A DNA stretch of 64,000 bases, taken from Labia minor. Its lineage: Eukaryota > Arthropoda > Insecta > Dermaptera > Spongiphoridae. The position numbers and the translations under genes were made by a program. Each line of letters opens with the position of its first letter. Position 1 is the stretch's first letter. Shown here one piece after another: positions 34,905-47,989 of the stretch. The notes below the pieces were generated by a model. It was not told the DNA's origin and searched no databases. It worked only from the letters and a program-made list of their open reading frames with translations. The DNA is taken from the NCBI GenBank assembly GCA_963082975.1, contig OY720344.1:10775580-10839579 (forward strand), written 5' to 3'.

Positions 34905-35195
34905 GAATGGGAGAGCCTGTATAACGAGGAATTGCATGATCTCTATACATCTCCAGACATAGTTAGAGTTATAAAATCGAGAAGGTTGTAAGTGGCTAGA
35001 ATGGGAGAGGAAAGAATAACGAAGGGTATTATTTGTGAGGAAACCGATTGGAAAACGTCCGGATGGAAGACGAACGACACGGGGTATGGATAATGTAGCG
35101 AGGGATGGATGGAGATAGGAGAGGGTAGAAGATGGATAGGGTCAGTTAGAGAAATGTGGTTACTACGTCGAGTTCCGTGGTGGCACAGAGATAGA
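34905..35195 (+). pseudogene. LINE ORF2 tail fragment
   Basis: The plus-strand sequence matches the last part of the LINE tail: AACGAGGAATTGCATGATCT (the HNEELHDL region), then ATAAAATCGAGAAGG, AGAATGGGAGAGGAAAGAAT, GGAAAACGTCC and a final AGAAATGTGGTTACTACG block. It is frame-broken and shorter than the copy at 57370. Confidence 0.75.
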
Positions 35196-36479
35196 TAGAT
35201 AGATCACATATACTATTTTGTAAAATTTTATAAATAATAATAATTATTTTAAATTCATATATCTCTTCTATCATATATGTATATAACAGTTAATATTTTA
35301 TACCTACATATGTATATAGGCAATACAATAAATATATAACAAGAATATCCTAGTTTTTACTGTTATTTTCAGGTAAGAATACGTGAATTTATTCAGTTCT
35401 AAATTGATCAATGACATGAAAAAGAGAAAGAACAATATCCTGAATGTAATACTTTCAAATTTTCTATAGATTTTAAATATATCAATGGTGATAATGATTG
35501 ACATTAAGACAGATATTGAATAGCAATGAAAAAAACAAAACAAAAACTGAATGGTTTGGTGTATCACTATTTATCTGTCAAAAATATGAATACATTCTCT
35601 TTTTATTTTGATCTCCGCTCATATGATTTGCAATTATTTCAGAGTACTTTTAACCCTCTATAATGACAATTAAGAGAACCGGTGAAATATGTTCATTTTT
35701 TTTTTAAATATAAAAGGCAAATGATATATTCATTCTTATTCATATAATATTCATTCACTCATTCATATATGCATTACTTTTTTTTTTTTATAAAAAAAGG
35801 ATATATAATCCTTGTAATTTTGCCAACTCAACTTTTATGTTACTTAACATCTTTTTAATATAGGAAAATCTTTATTTTATAAATATGGTATTCTTTAAAA
35901 GATATTCATTCTAAAATTTATATCGCTTAATAATGAAAAGCAATTTTTCTCAAAAAAAAAAAAAAAAAAAAAATGGAATAGATTAAATATTCACCCATGC
36001 AAATTAAATAAAGATTTCTTCATATAAATATAAAATTAATTATATTTTTCATTATTTAGAAGGAGATTCCATTTAAATTTTTTTTTTATCATTAGTTATC
36101 ACATTAACTAATAACCGGAAGAATTAATTTTCCTGAATAGGTATAATATTATTATTTATATATTGTATCGAATTATTCTTTTTTTGTATAAAAAAAAATA
36201 AATAAAATTTTGAATGGAATATAAAAAAAAAATTAATTAAAAAATAAATCATTTTAAATTGTCTATCAATAATATTTTTCAATAAAAAAAAAAATGGTAT
36301 GGTAAGGAAAAAAAAATTCTAAAAGAATTAATTAAAAGTAAATTGTCTGATAAATTTTTTAACCAGGTTTTTTTTTGTTATTAGAACCCTAATACAGGTT
36401 AAAGAAAAGAAAATTGCTATTGATTTGGTTCTAAATACTACTTCATTTTTTTTCCTCCTAGTTATCTTTTTTTTCCCTT
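35196..36479. other. AT-rich intergenic DNA
   Basis: No gene is seen. It contains poly-A (about 35950-35972) and (GATA)n traces at about 35187-35203. Confidence 0.5.
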
Positions 36480-36665
36480 CACTGCCTTACTTACACCTTG
36501 GGACGATTACTAATTGAACATCTTCGACCGTCTATAAAAGGCTCCATAGCAAAGTGCTTAAGAATACAAGCAACCAAACTGAGGATGACAAGCTAATTGG
36601 TGTGGAATGTCGAAAGGCGATCTCTTCTGGCGCCAGGAAAACTCGATAGGGGCAAAAATTTAGTG
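36480..36665 (+). promoter_or_regulatory. Complex patch with TATA-box-like motif
   Basis: A more balanced 180-bp segment in A/T DNA with CTATAAAAGGCTCC at about 36532, a good metazoan TATA-box match. CTAATTG (36592) and the GGCGCCAGG region follow. No coding sequence follows within reach, so it may be a distal element or chance. Confidence 0.25.
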
Positions 36666-36980
36666 ATCAATTTTTTAAAGCACGTAATTATTATATGTTA
36701 TAAATAGAATATATAAAATCAATAATATAATAAATAAATCTTCTTTATTGACAAAACCACTTAACACTTTTACTACTTAATAAAAGAGTGAAAAATTATT
36801 TTAACAAATTAAAAATTATAGCAATATATCTATCATTCTCTAAACTAAAATTTCATGGGTAAAATAAATATATAAAAATATATGTAAATGTGAAAATTTA
36901 TTTAATATTATTACAATATTAAATATATATATATTTTAAAAAAATTTAAATATTTTACAATAAAAATAAATATAAAAAAA
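36666..36980. other. AT-rich intergenic DNA
   Basis: Nothing recognised. Confidence 0.5.
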
Positions 36981-37350
36981 ACACGCTTTTATTTACTTGC
37001 ACTAAAAAGGAGAAAATAATTTCTCTACACACATTACGATTCTCTTAAAATTAATCATATCTAAAAAATGAAAGCGTGGGCGCCAAACATGCAAGGTAAG
37101 GAAAAGAATACGAAAGATATTTATTGTATATGCACACACCTTTCTGTTTTTTATTCCTTTTTCACTATTCTTGTCTATTTGAAGTAGAATTTGCGTTTTT
37201 CCCTGTATGTTTGGCGCCCACACTTTCATTTTTTAGATATGATTAATTGTAAGGGAATCGTGATGTGTGTGGAGAAGTTATTTTCTCCTTATTAGTGCAT
37301 TTAAAAAGTTTTTTTTTTATATTTTTATTTTCCTAATTTTTAGTCTTGAC
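36981..37350. repeat. Long-inverted-repeat MITE, copy 2
   Basis: AACACGCTTTTATTTAC starts the left arm, which runs through GTGGGCGCCAAACATGCAAG. The right arm is CTGTATGTTTGGCGCCCACA through GGAGAAGTTATTTTCTCC. It shares the downstream TAATTTTTAGTCTTGACA with copy 1 at 8481, but the last bases of the right arm (AAAGCGTGTT) are replaced by a T-tract. Confidence 0.75.
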
Positions 37351-38329
37351 ATTTAAAATCTACATTAGAATAAGTACATTTTCAGTAATTTATTGATAAT
37401 TTTTTAATTTTTAATTTTTTTTTTTTTTTGATATTTAAGTATTTGATTGATTTCATTGATTCATTGCACACCTCTATTAGAGAGTTTAGTTATAGTATTT
37501 TTTTTTTCTGAATTATAGTATATTATAAAATAAATGCTCCTGATAAGATCTAATTTGAATTACCATACAAAAATAAATAATTATGTTTGTTTTTTTATTA
37601 TGAAAATTGTTATATGCAGGAGCATTAACCTCACCTCACTTCAATCAAACATCAACACTCAATAAATATTTTTAAATTAAAATCGTTTTATATCTACGAT
37701 TTTTTTTTTTTTTATTCATTAACTCTAATTATATTATTTACAGAAATATATTTTTATCCATATTCTCGCTATTCATTTGTTCACTCAAACACGCTTCCTA
37801 AAACATATTTATGGTTATATAATAATATATATAATTCAATTATAAAATTCATTTTCATTCTGCAGATGTCTCTTTTATAACCTAATATAATTTTCCCTTT
37901 GTTTTATGGCTACACTATTTCTAGGGGTAATTAAGCTGGAAATTATTTTAACGATAACTATTATATAATACGATATTATTATATATGTATTAAAAAAAAA
38001 ATCACACAGATGGCTTTAAAAGTCTTTTGAGTAAATAAAATTATTCATTTCAATTTATGTTTTTCTATTATTTTAATTAATTAAAACAATATTACTATTT
38101 TTATATAATTTTTTTCAAAGTTATTTATAATATTTATTTCATGGTATTAAATTAGCAAGTTCTCTAATAAAAATTACTTTTACCATAATTTAATCAATTT
38201 TAAATTAAATCAGTTTAATAAAAATAACAAGAACTCTGTCTCTATCTCTCTCTTTTTAAATGACATATATATACATATAAATATTTTTTTTTTATTTAAA
38301 TTTTAGTAGTGCAAATAAATTTATAGGAA
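37351..38329. other. AT-rich intergenic DNA
   Basis: No gene is seen. Confidence 0.5.
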
Positions 38330-38889
38330 AAATTAAATTTAATTAATTATAAATTAAAATTAATAAATAATATTTATTAAATCAGAGCATGTTTGGCTCT
38401 TTGTTGATGGCATCGCGTCACCTGTTGGCGCGTGAGATTATTAAGAGTATTAAAAAATGAATTCTGGTACTTTCAGCGATTCAATCAAGATGAAATTTTA
38501 TATATAGCAGTTTTATACAATTTTTAATCATGTGAAAAATTATCAAACATATATCATTATTTTTACGGTCACTTTAGAAGAAAAAAAATCAAAACGTTGT
38601 AGGTAATGACCCTCCTCCGGTTGAGCTACATTTCTCAAAAGTTGATAGAAAACTATGAATTTTGAATAACGCCCATGTACCAAATTTCATCATTCTAGTT
38701 CAAATTGTTTTTGCGTAATCTTGTCTACATACATACTCACACACACACATGCACACAATCACACACAGAGAGACATTTTTCTCAACCTTAGTGAAAATGA
38801 TTCAGCAACCTTCCAAACGTATAAAAACATCAAAATCTCAACATCGACAATTTTCGTGATCGCAATACTACTTATCTCTGGCGAGATAG
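38330..38889 (+). repeat. Interspersed repeat family A, copy 4 (5'-truncated)
   Basis: Lacks the CTGGAGTG head but keeps the shared interior (GATGGCATCGCGTCACCTG, TCAATCAAGATGAAATTT, GTTTTTGCGTAATCTTG) and the CA/GA tract. The 3' part ends GGCGAGATAGG. Copy 3 has GCGAGATAGT in that place. Confidence 0.75.
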
Positions 38890-39255
38890 GAAAAATTATT
38901 AACTATATGTGTATTATGCAAGGTGTGTGTTTCATGAAATCTGATAAATAATTTATAATTAAATTTATTATATTTGTCAATAAAACTTCTCTTTTTCAGG
39001 TAATTACTGCCTAACCAAAGAAATATCATTTTAAATTTAATTGAAAAATTATAATTGCAAATTTTATACACAAAGGTATAATTTTTTATAAAAACTTTTA
39101 ATTTCAATATTTGGACGATTTTTTTTTTTAGAAATATTATAAATTATAATTTCGTTTTTATTTTATGATAATATATTTTCTAAGTTGAAAGTAAAATATT
39201 GATAACTCCTTGATAATTTTTCTTAGAGAATCTGATTTTGTTATTATTTTTTTGT
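38890..39255. other. AT-rich intergenic DNA
   Basis: Nothing recognised. Confidence 0.5.
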
Positions 39256-39259
39256 TTTT

Positions 39260-39470
39260 TTGTTGTTGGCAGGTTTGGTGACCGGACGTGCAGTCCGATG
39301 CGTGAATGCAAGTGGGTACCCATGCAACCATAGCGATCGAGGCTCTAATTAAAACCAAACCGAGCAACTAATTAGTGCCAAGCTTTCGTCATTAGCACTC
39401 GAAAAGAGTTGCTAGGTGGCGGTTAACCACCCACACTGACTTCTCCATCATTTCCTATGCCTTCTTTTTT
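39260..39470. promoter_or_regulatory. Candidate conserved noncoding element with homeodomain sites
   Basis: A 200-bp block of balanced composition flanked by A/T tracts. It holds two TAATTA-type cores (TCTAATTAAAACC at about 39344 and AACTAATTAGTGCC at about 39366), a GTCATTAGCAC at about 39388 and CCGGACGTGCAGTCCG. TAATTA is the core of many homeodomain binding sites. No open frame of note. Function is inference. Confidence 0.3.
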
Positions 39471-39678
39471 CTAATACTAATGACAGAGATTCATTTACTA
39501 AAAAAATACACGATCAAAAAAAATTTACAATAATATTTATTTAGAAAGCAAATAAAATTTAATCTGTTATTATTGCATTTTTATGGAGAGGTGAAAGATA
39601 CTCTTTTTAACTTCACTAATCATTTGATTCTTATAAGGCAACGTATTAAACAAATATCTATAATTTTAAAATATAGTA

Positions 39679-40189
39679 GGGTAAATGTACCAGTAGTTGA
39701 CACTTGTACATTTAATATCGGATATTAAGACTTTTATCTGTCTAAACATTTCTAAATACGCGGTATATGAAAGTAATTCCTTTTCTATTGAAGTTGTGTA
39801 AATATAAACGATTTAAGTCACCGTCTGAGTAAACGGCACAACATTTACTTTTTTTAGAATCGAACAAATGGATATTTTAAAATTTTGTTCTTCGAATGAA
39901 TGCTTAAGGAGGCAAATAACTAATTTTTATTTTTGTTTTTTATTATTGACATCAATATTAAATATTATTAATTGAATGTCCATATTACCTAATTTTAAGG
40001 GTGTCAACTACTGGTGCTTTTAGATGCCAATATTAAAAAAATTATAAAAAATAAATTGCTTTGGTTTTGTAGATAAATTCTACATTATTATCCAAAGAAT
40101 CATATTGATATCTGATAAAAAATAGATAATATCAAATTTTTCTCATAAAGTTGTCCTTATAGTAGTGTCAACTACTGGTACTTTCACCT
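39679..40189. mobile_element. TIR element with iterated terminal motif, small form
   Basis: The left end GGGTAAATGTACCAGTAG continues TTGACAC. The right end, reversed, is AGGTGAAAGTACCAGTAG continuing TTGACAC. TA flanks both sides (39677-39678 and 40190-40191). A third, inverted copy of the motif, GTGTCAACTACTGGTGC, lies inside at 40001-40017. There is no coding capacity. The termini resemble those of the element at 59294-60610 at matched positions. A non-autonomous DNA transposon with TA target preference; superfamily not recognised. Confidence 0.7.
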
Positions 40190-40191
40190 TA

Positions 40192-41450
40192 GTAATATTT
40201 ATGATTGATAGTCGAACACACAAACAATATTTGATATTTTTTCACATAAATTCTTTGTTTGTTTCTATCGTTATATGAATCTCTACATTCGCCAAGAGAT
40301 TATGTAAAAAACAAAACAAAAAAAAAACAAAAAAACAAAAATCGTAACAATATTTTAAATGATCGAATGTAATAAAAAAAAGGTAATATTTTTGTTCTGG
40401 TTCGTTCTCTCAACTAAGTGGCTATTGAACTCTGAGAGAGAGTGAGTGAGAGTTATCTTTGAGAGCATTAAAGAGGCCGTTGGATGATGATATTGCTCCA
40501 GCCCTTTGGCCCTTTTGGCACAGTGGGGTCGTCTAAAAGCAATCGGTTGATCTAATAGATTTCCCATCAAAAAAATAGGTTATTAATAACCGAGCGGCAA
40601 CCTGAAAAAATCGTATTTTTTATGCTCTGTTCTCCATTCCAATGGAAAATAATAAAATAAAAAAAAATAGCATTGGATCTTTATAAAAGATTTTATTTAA
40701 AAAAAAAACGCATTTATTTAAAGGTAAAAAAAAAATAATTAATGATAAAATCGCGTTGATAATTGGTATTTTTTCAAACTCATCTAAAAGAAGATTACCC
40801 CTTTTTATAGTTAGTTCACCCAAATTTATAATAAAAAAAAAAATTAAAAATTAAATAATGAAAAATTTTATAATAAAAATTTAACTATTCTATATTACTA
40901 TATAAAATAGTTTATTTTATTCGTTTGTTTTTTTTTTGTATATTTTATTTGAATTGAAACAATAAAATTTTATAAATAATAAAGAAAGTTGTATAAAATT
41001 TGAATGATATATTTATAAATTATTATTTGAAATAAAAATATATTATATTCTTTTTTAAATCTGTTTCGATTGTGTACGTGATTTCCGAGTATTAATATAA
41101 CATTTAAAAAAGTTATGATAAGTCAGGAAGTGATTTTTATCATAGATATAAAAATCTATGATCAATATTTCTTGGAATTGTTTGTGTTTTAATAGTATTT
41201 TTTTTTTTTTTTAGGATATCGAAATCGACTTCTGACATCCTATTCGAGGCTCTTTGCAATAAAATTCTAGTAAGAAAACATTTATTTCCCAATCGATTAT
41301 AATAAATATACGATCATACAATGGAGCATCTAATAATTTTTACATGCGTTTTTTTTTGATGAAAAATTCGTGTTTAAGGAAGTAATATTCTTTGGAATTA
41401 TGATTTGTGATCTCGATTTATGCATTTTTATAGAATAAAGAAAAAAAAAA
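40192..41450. other. Mostly AT-rich DNA with one complex patch
   Basis: At about 40400-40610 there is a balanced block with a GAGAGAGAGTGAGTGAGAG tract (GAGA-type), CCAGCCCTTTGGCCC and AGCAATCGGTTGATC; it may be conserved noncoding DNA. The rest is A/T tracts with chance open frames. Confidence 0.35.
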
Positions 41451-41610
41451 GTCCGAATAAAGTGTGCTTGTAGTTACTATCTCGTCAGGTCACGAACAGA
41501 ACAACACCACTCCCACGAGGGGTCGTAATTTCTAAGAGCCCACACCTAATTTCTTTATATTGTATGGATGATGGAGGGAGGAGTGGGGGGAGGGGCTGGC
41601 GAGATATTAT
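41451..41610. other. Complex patch followed by a G-rich tract
   Basis: 41455-41560 is of balanced composition (CTCGTCAGGTCACGAAC, CACTCCCACGAGGGGTCG). 41568-41602 is G-rich (GGAGGGAGGAGTGGGGGG then AGGGG) and could form a G-quadruplex. No gene is seen. Confidence 0.35.
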
Positions 41611-41697
41611 TTGATGTTATTCATTCTAGATAAAATGCATATGCATATATTGATCTAGATTACATTTCATGCTGATAGAAAATATTTTACTTTATTT

Positions 41698-42305
41698 TCA
41701 ACGAACTTTTAGTTCGTTTATAAAATCTATATGTATGTGTGTGTCGGTCGCCAAAAATTTTCGATTTTTTTTAAAATTTTGATTTTGGATCCGAGTACAG
41801 CTTAAAAAAGTGTAAGTGGTCTTGGTTTTTTAAAATTCGTTTGGGAATTTGATCAAATCGGCGGTCAAAGTTGAAAATTTCACATATTTTCATCGCATAA
41901 TTATAAATAAGCGATGTTTTCAGCGCATCTTCGATCGTATCATTCAAATTATAATTATAATTATAAATTATATAAATTATATTAATGATTATTAATTATT
42001 ATTTATTATAAATTATAATAAATATTAATTAATTACTTACGTTATTTTTTATTGTTTTGAATATTTTTGACAATTTTGTGATAAATATGAAGTTGAAAAT
42101 TTCCCATATTTTCAGCGCATCTTTGATCGTATTATGCGCTGAAAATATTGGAAATTTTCAACATTTTTTTGCTCTCTCTACATTATTTATCTAATTCTCA
42201 CAATATATTAAGATCATATAAATTGGAATTATTTATGCAATTTTGTGATAAATATGAATAAAAGTTTGTTGATAGTAATGCTTCCTAGGATTCCCAAATG
42301 TTTTA
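41698..42305 (+). repeat. Interspersed repeat family C, copy 1
   Basis: Starts with a small hairpin AACGAACTTTTAGTTCGTT, then TGTGTCGGTCGCCAAAAATT, GATCCGAGTACAGC, AATCGGCGGTCAAAGTTG and repeated GAAAATTTC...ATTTTCAGCGCATC units. It ends near GATAGTAATGCTTCCTAG. The copy at 63128 shares these in order but lacks an inverted TGCGCTGAAAATATT section present here. Non-coding; class unknown. Confidence 0.75.
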
Positions 42306-43149
42306 CTTTAAAAAGAACTAAAAAAGTTATAAAAAAAAAAAAATTATTTATTTAAGAATTTATTTTACAAAGGTATCTGATAAAAATAAATTGAAATTCA
42401 TATTTCTTTCTGATAATTAGTTTGGTGCAAAATTCACATTAGATAGTTATGATAGAATGTAATCTGAAAATAATAAAAAAAAAATTGTTTAGTAAAATAT
42501 TCAATATGTATATATTCGAAAGATCTGATTTATTTATATTTATAATTTTTTCGCTTTTTTTATGATCGAATTTTGCAAATAACGCAATGAATATCGATCA
42601 ATATTTTATAGAAGAATTTGGAAAAAATTAATAATAATTTTTATTAATCTTTATAAGAGAGAAAATTGTATTTTATGATGGGCGATTTCAGTTTTTAAAG
42701 GGCTCCATCATTACCAATCCGCGTTTATAATAAATATTGACCTTTTATTAGAGTAATACGAGATATATATATATATAATTTTATAAATAGAATATAAAAA
42801 AAAATTAAAATTTCAATGAGTAATAATAAATTAATAATTTTCTATTTTTTATTTTAAAAGTTAAAAAAACTTTTCTTTAATTTATTAATATAGATAATTA
42901 TAAGCTTTTTTTGATGAACAAAGATGTAGATAGAAAGAATAGATACTACATATATATTTTGTGATTTTACTAAATGTCTTTTATTCTCCCTTTATCATAT
43001 ATCAAATAGAATGTTTAGTCTTTTAATTATTTATTATTTCATGAAATTTGTTGTTCCTTTTAATTTTTTTTTCCATCATGACTTATAGAATTTTATAAAA
43101 AAAAATATTTCTAAATATTATCAATTAATTATATAATATCGTAGTTTAA
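42306..43149. other. AT-rich intergenic DNA
   Basis: Nothing recognised. Confidence 0.5.
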
Positions 43150-43440
43150 TCAATCTATTTATCTATTTCTGTGGCTTTACGGAACTCGAAAGTGCTTTGC
43201 TGTAGTTAACCACATTTCTCCAACTGTCTTTATCCTGAGCTATAACCATCCAAATCCTACCCTCTTCCATCTCTCTCACGTCCCTTCCTACATTGTCCAT
43301 CCACCGCGACTTTGATCATCCAACCGGACATTTCCCAATCGTTCTCCCCACAAATAATACACTTCTAGCCACATGCACTGGCCATCGCAACCCTTCGTTT
43401 TCATAACCTTAACTCACCAATTCATATCATATTTTAATAA
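43150..43440 (-). pseudogene. LINE ORF2 tail fragment
   Basis: Minus-strand remnant matching the end of the LINE tail in the copies at 34905 and 57370. In plus orientation it shows CATTGTCCATCCACCGCGAC, CAATCGTTCTCCCC, TCTAGCCACATGCACTGGCC and a CCACATTTCTCCAACTG end block. It is frame-broken and without RT core. Confidence 0.7.
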
Positions 43441-44680
43441 TAAAATTAATTAAAATATTACATATTATTTTTATAAATAATAATAATAATAAAATTTATT
43501 TTCATACTTTCATAATAAAAATGGTAAATTTTAATTTCTTAAATATGGACTTTTTTTTGTATGTGTAAATAATAAGATTGAAACAATTACTTAAATAGAC
43601 AGTTATATATCACTACATCAAATGTTGTGATTATAATTCGTCACAGCATATTATTTTAATAAAGCCCTCTCATTTTTTAATTTTACATTTACGTCATTCT
43701 TTTTTTTATATCGTATATATATAAACAAAAAAAAGCATAATTCTAGTTAAAATTCAATTTCCAGATTAATTCATGTTTTAAATAATCAAGATAGATGAGA
43801 AAAATGATATCTTTTGTTGTATATTCCAAACTTCAATCGTCACTAGCTCAGCGAATATGGTAATGAATAAATTAAAAATTAAACATCAGAATATTACTGA
43901 TTTATTATGATAATGATTCTACGTAATGGTTATAATACTTACTATGTCAGTTAATTAAAATAAAAAGATATTGTAATTAATATTTTTTTTTATCTAAAAT
44001 AATAAGTAATTTTTTTTATATACTATATAGTAAGTAAATGTTCAACAAAAATGAATATTCTTACGATGAATATAAATTAACATAAATTTAAATTTAAATT
44101 AAATTGTTTAGTATTATATATATAAAAAATGTATTAAATAATTTGAATATGAAGACTTGGTCTAAATTTAAAAAAAAAACAACCAAATCTATCAGTATAC
44201 TTATTTTAAGATTTATTAACAATGTTTGTATAGTTTTCCATTGGTAATAAATTAATTAAAACATGATTTTTTACAAAAAAAAAAATAAAAAATAAATTCA
44301 ATATTACAAACTTATGAAAATTTTATTAAATATTTATTAATATTATAACTTGATAATATCAAAGACATTGAATAGTGTTGTTTAGGTTCTCAACATTTTA
44401 ATTTATTAACAATCATTTTGAAAAAATAAATTGTTTTTTTTTTCTTTTATAAATTCAATTAATTTTTAAAATATTTCAATAAAAGATGGTTTTAATCGAT
44501 TAATCGACTCTTTAAATGTTTTTAAGATTAATGAAAGGCAATTTAGAATGTAAAAAGAAATCAATTCTACTTTAATAAAAGTATTCAAAAGTGTGAATGA
44601 TAAAAAAAAAAAAAATAAGCGGAAAAGTGGGCCAGTGATTTTTTTTCTTCTTCTCTTTTGCATTTATAAAGAAGAAGAAA
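43441..44680. other. AT-rich intergenic DNA
   Basis: No gene or repeat is recognised. Confidence 0.5.
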
Positions 44681-44689
44681 AGAAACGAT

Positions 44690-44990
44690 GTGTAAAGAAT
44701 TTCCACCCCATTCCTGGATTGTTCTATTTAACATTTATCAATGGGTGACCATTAAATTTGACATTTATGTTCTGGTTTGCTTCTTGTATCTTATTTTTAA
44801 ATTTGTATACAATTTATTTTATAGTGTATTGTACGGACCCCTAAGAATTTGTCTGAAAAGTTTATAGCTGTCGCGTGGATGAAACTAACCAACCATCATT
44901 GTTCGGATTTTCATCAGAGAAACGCCGAAAACCTTTGGTGGTCTGTGACATGAACATCTATGCACTTTGTTAAGTTGTCTTGTTAAAAAG
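44690..44990. other. More complex unexplained block
   Basis: Balanced composition around GTACGGACCCCTAAG and GCTGTCGCGTGGATGAAAC. No open frame or repeat match within the window. Could be conserved noncoding DNA or an old transposon. Confidence 0.25.
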
Positions 44991-45186
44991 CCAATCTATT
45001 TATAAGGTCGTTTATTTAAAGGGAGAATAGATAAAAAGAGTCTTATAAATGATTAATAATCATTAAAGTTAAATTATAAACAAAAACACTCCAATTTCCG
45101 GAATTTTTTGTTTCTCTTTTCTTTTCTAAATTCTACACAATCTTACAATTTTTTTTAATTTATAAATTATATAAATAAAAAAAACC

Positions 45187-45463
45187 CTCTGACTTTGTAC
45201 ATCCTACGCAAGGACAACGCCCATCAAGCAGGTTATATCAATGAGGTGTCCTATGATCAGTAGAACGGGTCCTCTCAACCTTTACCTTGATTTTCTTGAT
45301 CGGAGGCGCTATCTAGTAGCTTTTCCTCAATGTTGTTCCCGGAGGTTGGGTTGACTCCGTCCCATAGAGCCCAGCTAAGGAAATTCCCTTGCCAGGCCCG
45401 GGACTTGAACCCGGGACCATGTGAATGTGAGGCAGGTTCGCTACCCACACACCCAATGACGCC
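45187..45463 (-). repeat. tRNA-derived SINE, copy 2
   Basis: Minus strand: starts GGCGTCATTGGGTGTGTGG, A-box-like TAGCGAACCTG, a CCTCACATT loop region and a perfect B box GGGTTCAAGTCC inside a CCCGGG/CCCGGG T-arm, then the body and a 3' part ending TACAAAGTCAGAGG before a T-tract. The best-preserved promoter of the three copies. Confidence 0.85.
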
Positions 45464-47989
45464 TTATTTATAAGTTATATATGATTATTATTTTATATCT
45501 ATAAATCGACTACTCTTATTGAAATTATAATGGTTAGTTTAGAAACATTTATTCTTATCTTAAAAGTAAATTTTTTAAGTAAATAATAAGAAGATAAAAC
45601 AAACGTTTAATCATTCAGGGCATTATGGTTTTGTTGTAGCATAGTATGAGACTAAATAAGTGACCCTCATGTGTTGTTAGATCTCCTCGTAAAATTCAGT
45701 TCTACCATCTTGATTTCTTCTATTAGAGCTTACAACACATGTTCCTCTTTCTCCCTCTCTTATCAAGAGTAATTTAATATGTCAACATGCCTCCAAGATC
45801 TTTCATGAGTAGGGGAGCACATTCTACTTATTTTCTTTTTTGTTTTTTTTTTTTGGACATATAATCAATTTTAAGCTCAAGTTTAAAAAACCAAAAAATT
45901 ACTGAATCTTATCAAATAGGTAATAGGTAATTTAAGAAAAATTTTGTTTGTTTTTTTTTGTTCACAATTAATATATAAAAACTACTTAATAAGTTTATAA
46001 AATATATTTTATTATTTTTATAATAGATAATAGAATATTTTCTAATAGAATAACAGGTTCTTAAAGAGATTTTTCTAATCTAAGGAATTGCGGGTATCAT
46101 TTTATCATTTTATCTTAAACATCCCTCTTTTCTTTGTAATCGTTAGCATATATTTCCTATTAGATATAAACGAGTTAACCTACAATTTCAAATATATATC
46201 TCAAACAAAAAAACAAAAAAAAAAAAATCATATTTCTTTAATATTATAAATTATTTTTCGAATTTTACTTAAATTATCTATAATTTATATAAGCTTTATA
46301 TAATTGGGACAGGCGTTCCCGTAGGCAGTTACTATTGATAATATTATATAATCAAATTTTTTCAAAAGAATTATATAATTTGATAAAAAATCTAATTCTA
46401 TTATTATAGTTATCTAAATTTTTTCAGAGACTTGGAATTCCCTTAATGGATTTTTTCCTTAATGTTTTTCAATATGGATAAACTTTCAGATAACAAAGTA
46501 ATCTATTTTGATTAAATCAACTCTTAAGTGATTAAACATGCATTAGAAAACAAATTTTAAATATAGAAAATTATGAAGAAAAAAAAAAAAAAAAAAAACT
46601 TAATACAAAGACAACTGGCCATAAGCGTGTACGAAAAAAGTACCTTCTTCATCAACAATGATGATGAATTCTAAGAAGAAAGAGAGAAAAAAAAAACTTT
46701 TAAACTTTACGTAGTAATCTCTTAAATTAGAATGAATCACACACACTTTGGAATTAGGATTTGTACATATTTTATGACTTTTCAAAGAGAAGTTGAAAAG
46801 TTTGCCGAGTGTAGATTCGGGATGGGATGAAAAGTTTTAAGAATTGCATTTCAAAGAATTTTCTGATTTAAGGATAGAAAAGAGAAAATTCACTCTCGAT
46901 CATTCAATTTATTTAAACCATCTTATTCTGTAATATTTTGAAGAAATATAACTACTTATGATTTCAAAATAATTAATTAACAAATTATATACCTGACAAA
47001 TATATATATATTTTTTTTATACTTATTTACATACGATTTAATTATTTTCTAAACAAACTTTAATATGTTATAATGAGTAATTCAACAAGTCAGTAAGATG
47101 ATAGATAGATAGATGGTGCCACTATCAAAAATCTCAAATTAGTCATAATTCAAATTATATGTGTCAAAATTTGACAACGATCAGACGATTAGTTTGCTAG
47201 ATATACAATTTTTAATAAATTTAATTTCAGAAAATGTTTTTTTTTCTTACTTATCCTACAAACTTATTGAATGTCTTGTTACTTACAATATAAAATATAA
47301 AGATGACAATTATTGATTGTAAATTATATTAAAAAATTTAACTTTGCAAGAGATTTAAAAATGATCAAATAGAAAAAAAAACTATTAAAAAGTTATTTCT
47401 AGTAAAAAAATGTTAATTAATTTAAAATGATGTATTGTTTATCTTAATGAGAACTATTTTTGTTTATTTATTATTTCTTTTATCTTAATTGTATTATACA
47501 ATTGTAGTGTATAAAAGTTTAATAATATATTTTATTTTTATTAGTGTTTAAATTATTCTACCGGAAATATAAAAAATTATTCTTGTCATTTACCTTTAGT
47601 AAACTAGCAGATCCAAGGTATATTTAAATTTTGGCCCGCCTTCCAATTAGCAATTATTTATGACAAAGTTTAGATTTTATGTTTTACCATTTAGTGTTTC
47701 AGGATGAAACATATTATCATGATAAAGTCAAATAAAATATACCAACTCTTAAAGTGTGTAATCTAATGTGCGGCGATATTTTAAACAAATGAATATTATC
47801 TGATAAAACTATTTTTTAAGGCTGTTATATCGCGTGAATGTTTCAAGTAAATAAACATTTCGATCAGATTCACTTCAATGGTGTTAGAGAGATAATTCAT
47901 AATATTTAATTCTATACAATAATGTAAGAAATATATGACAGTCTTAAATAAAATTGCATTACATTTATTGAAAAGAAATTTATTGTATT
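45464..47989. other. AT-rich intergenic DNA
   Basis: No gene is supported. A short (GATA)n run lies at 47099-47114. A block at 47115-47210 including GACAACGATCAGACGATTAG resembles the tails of interspersed repeats but has no partner in this window. Confidence 0.45.
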
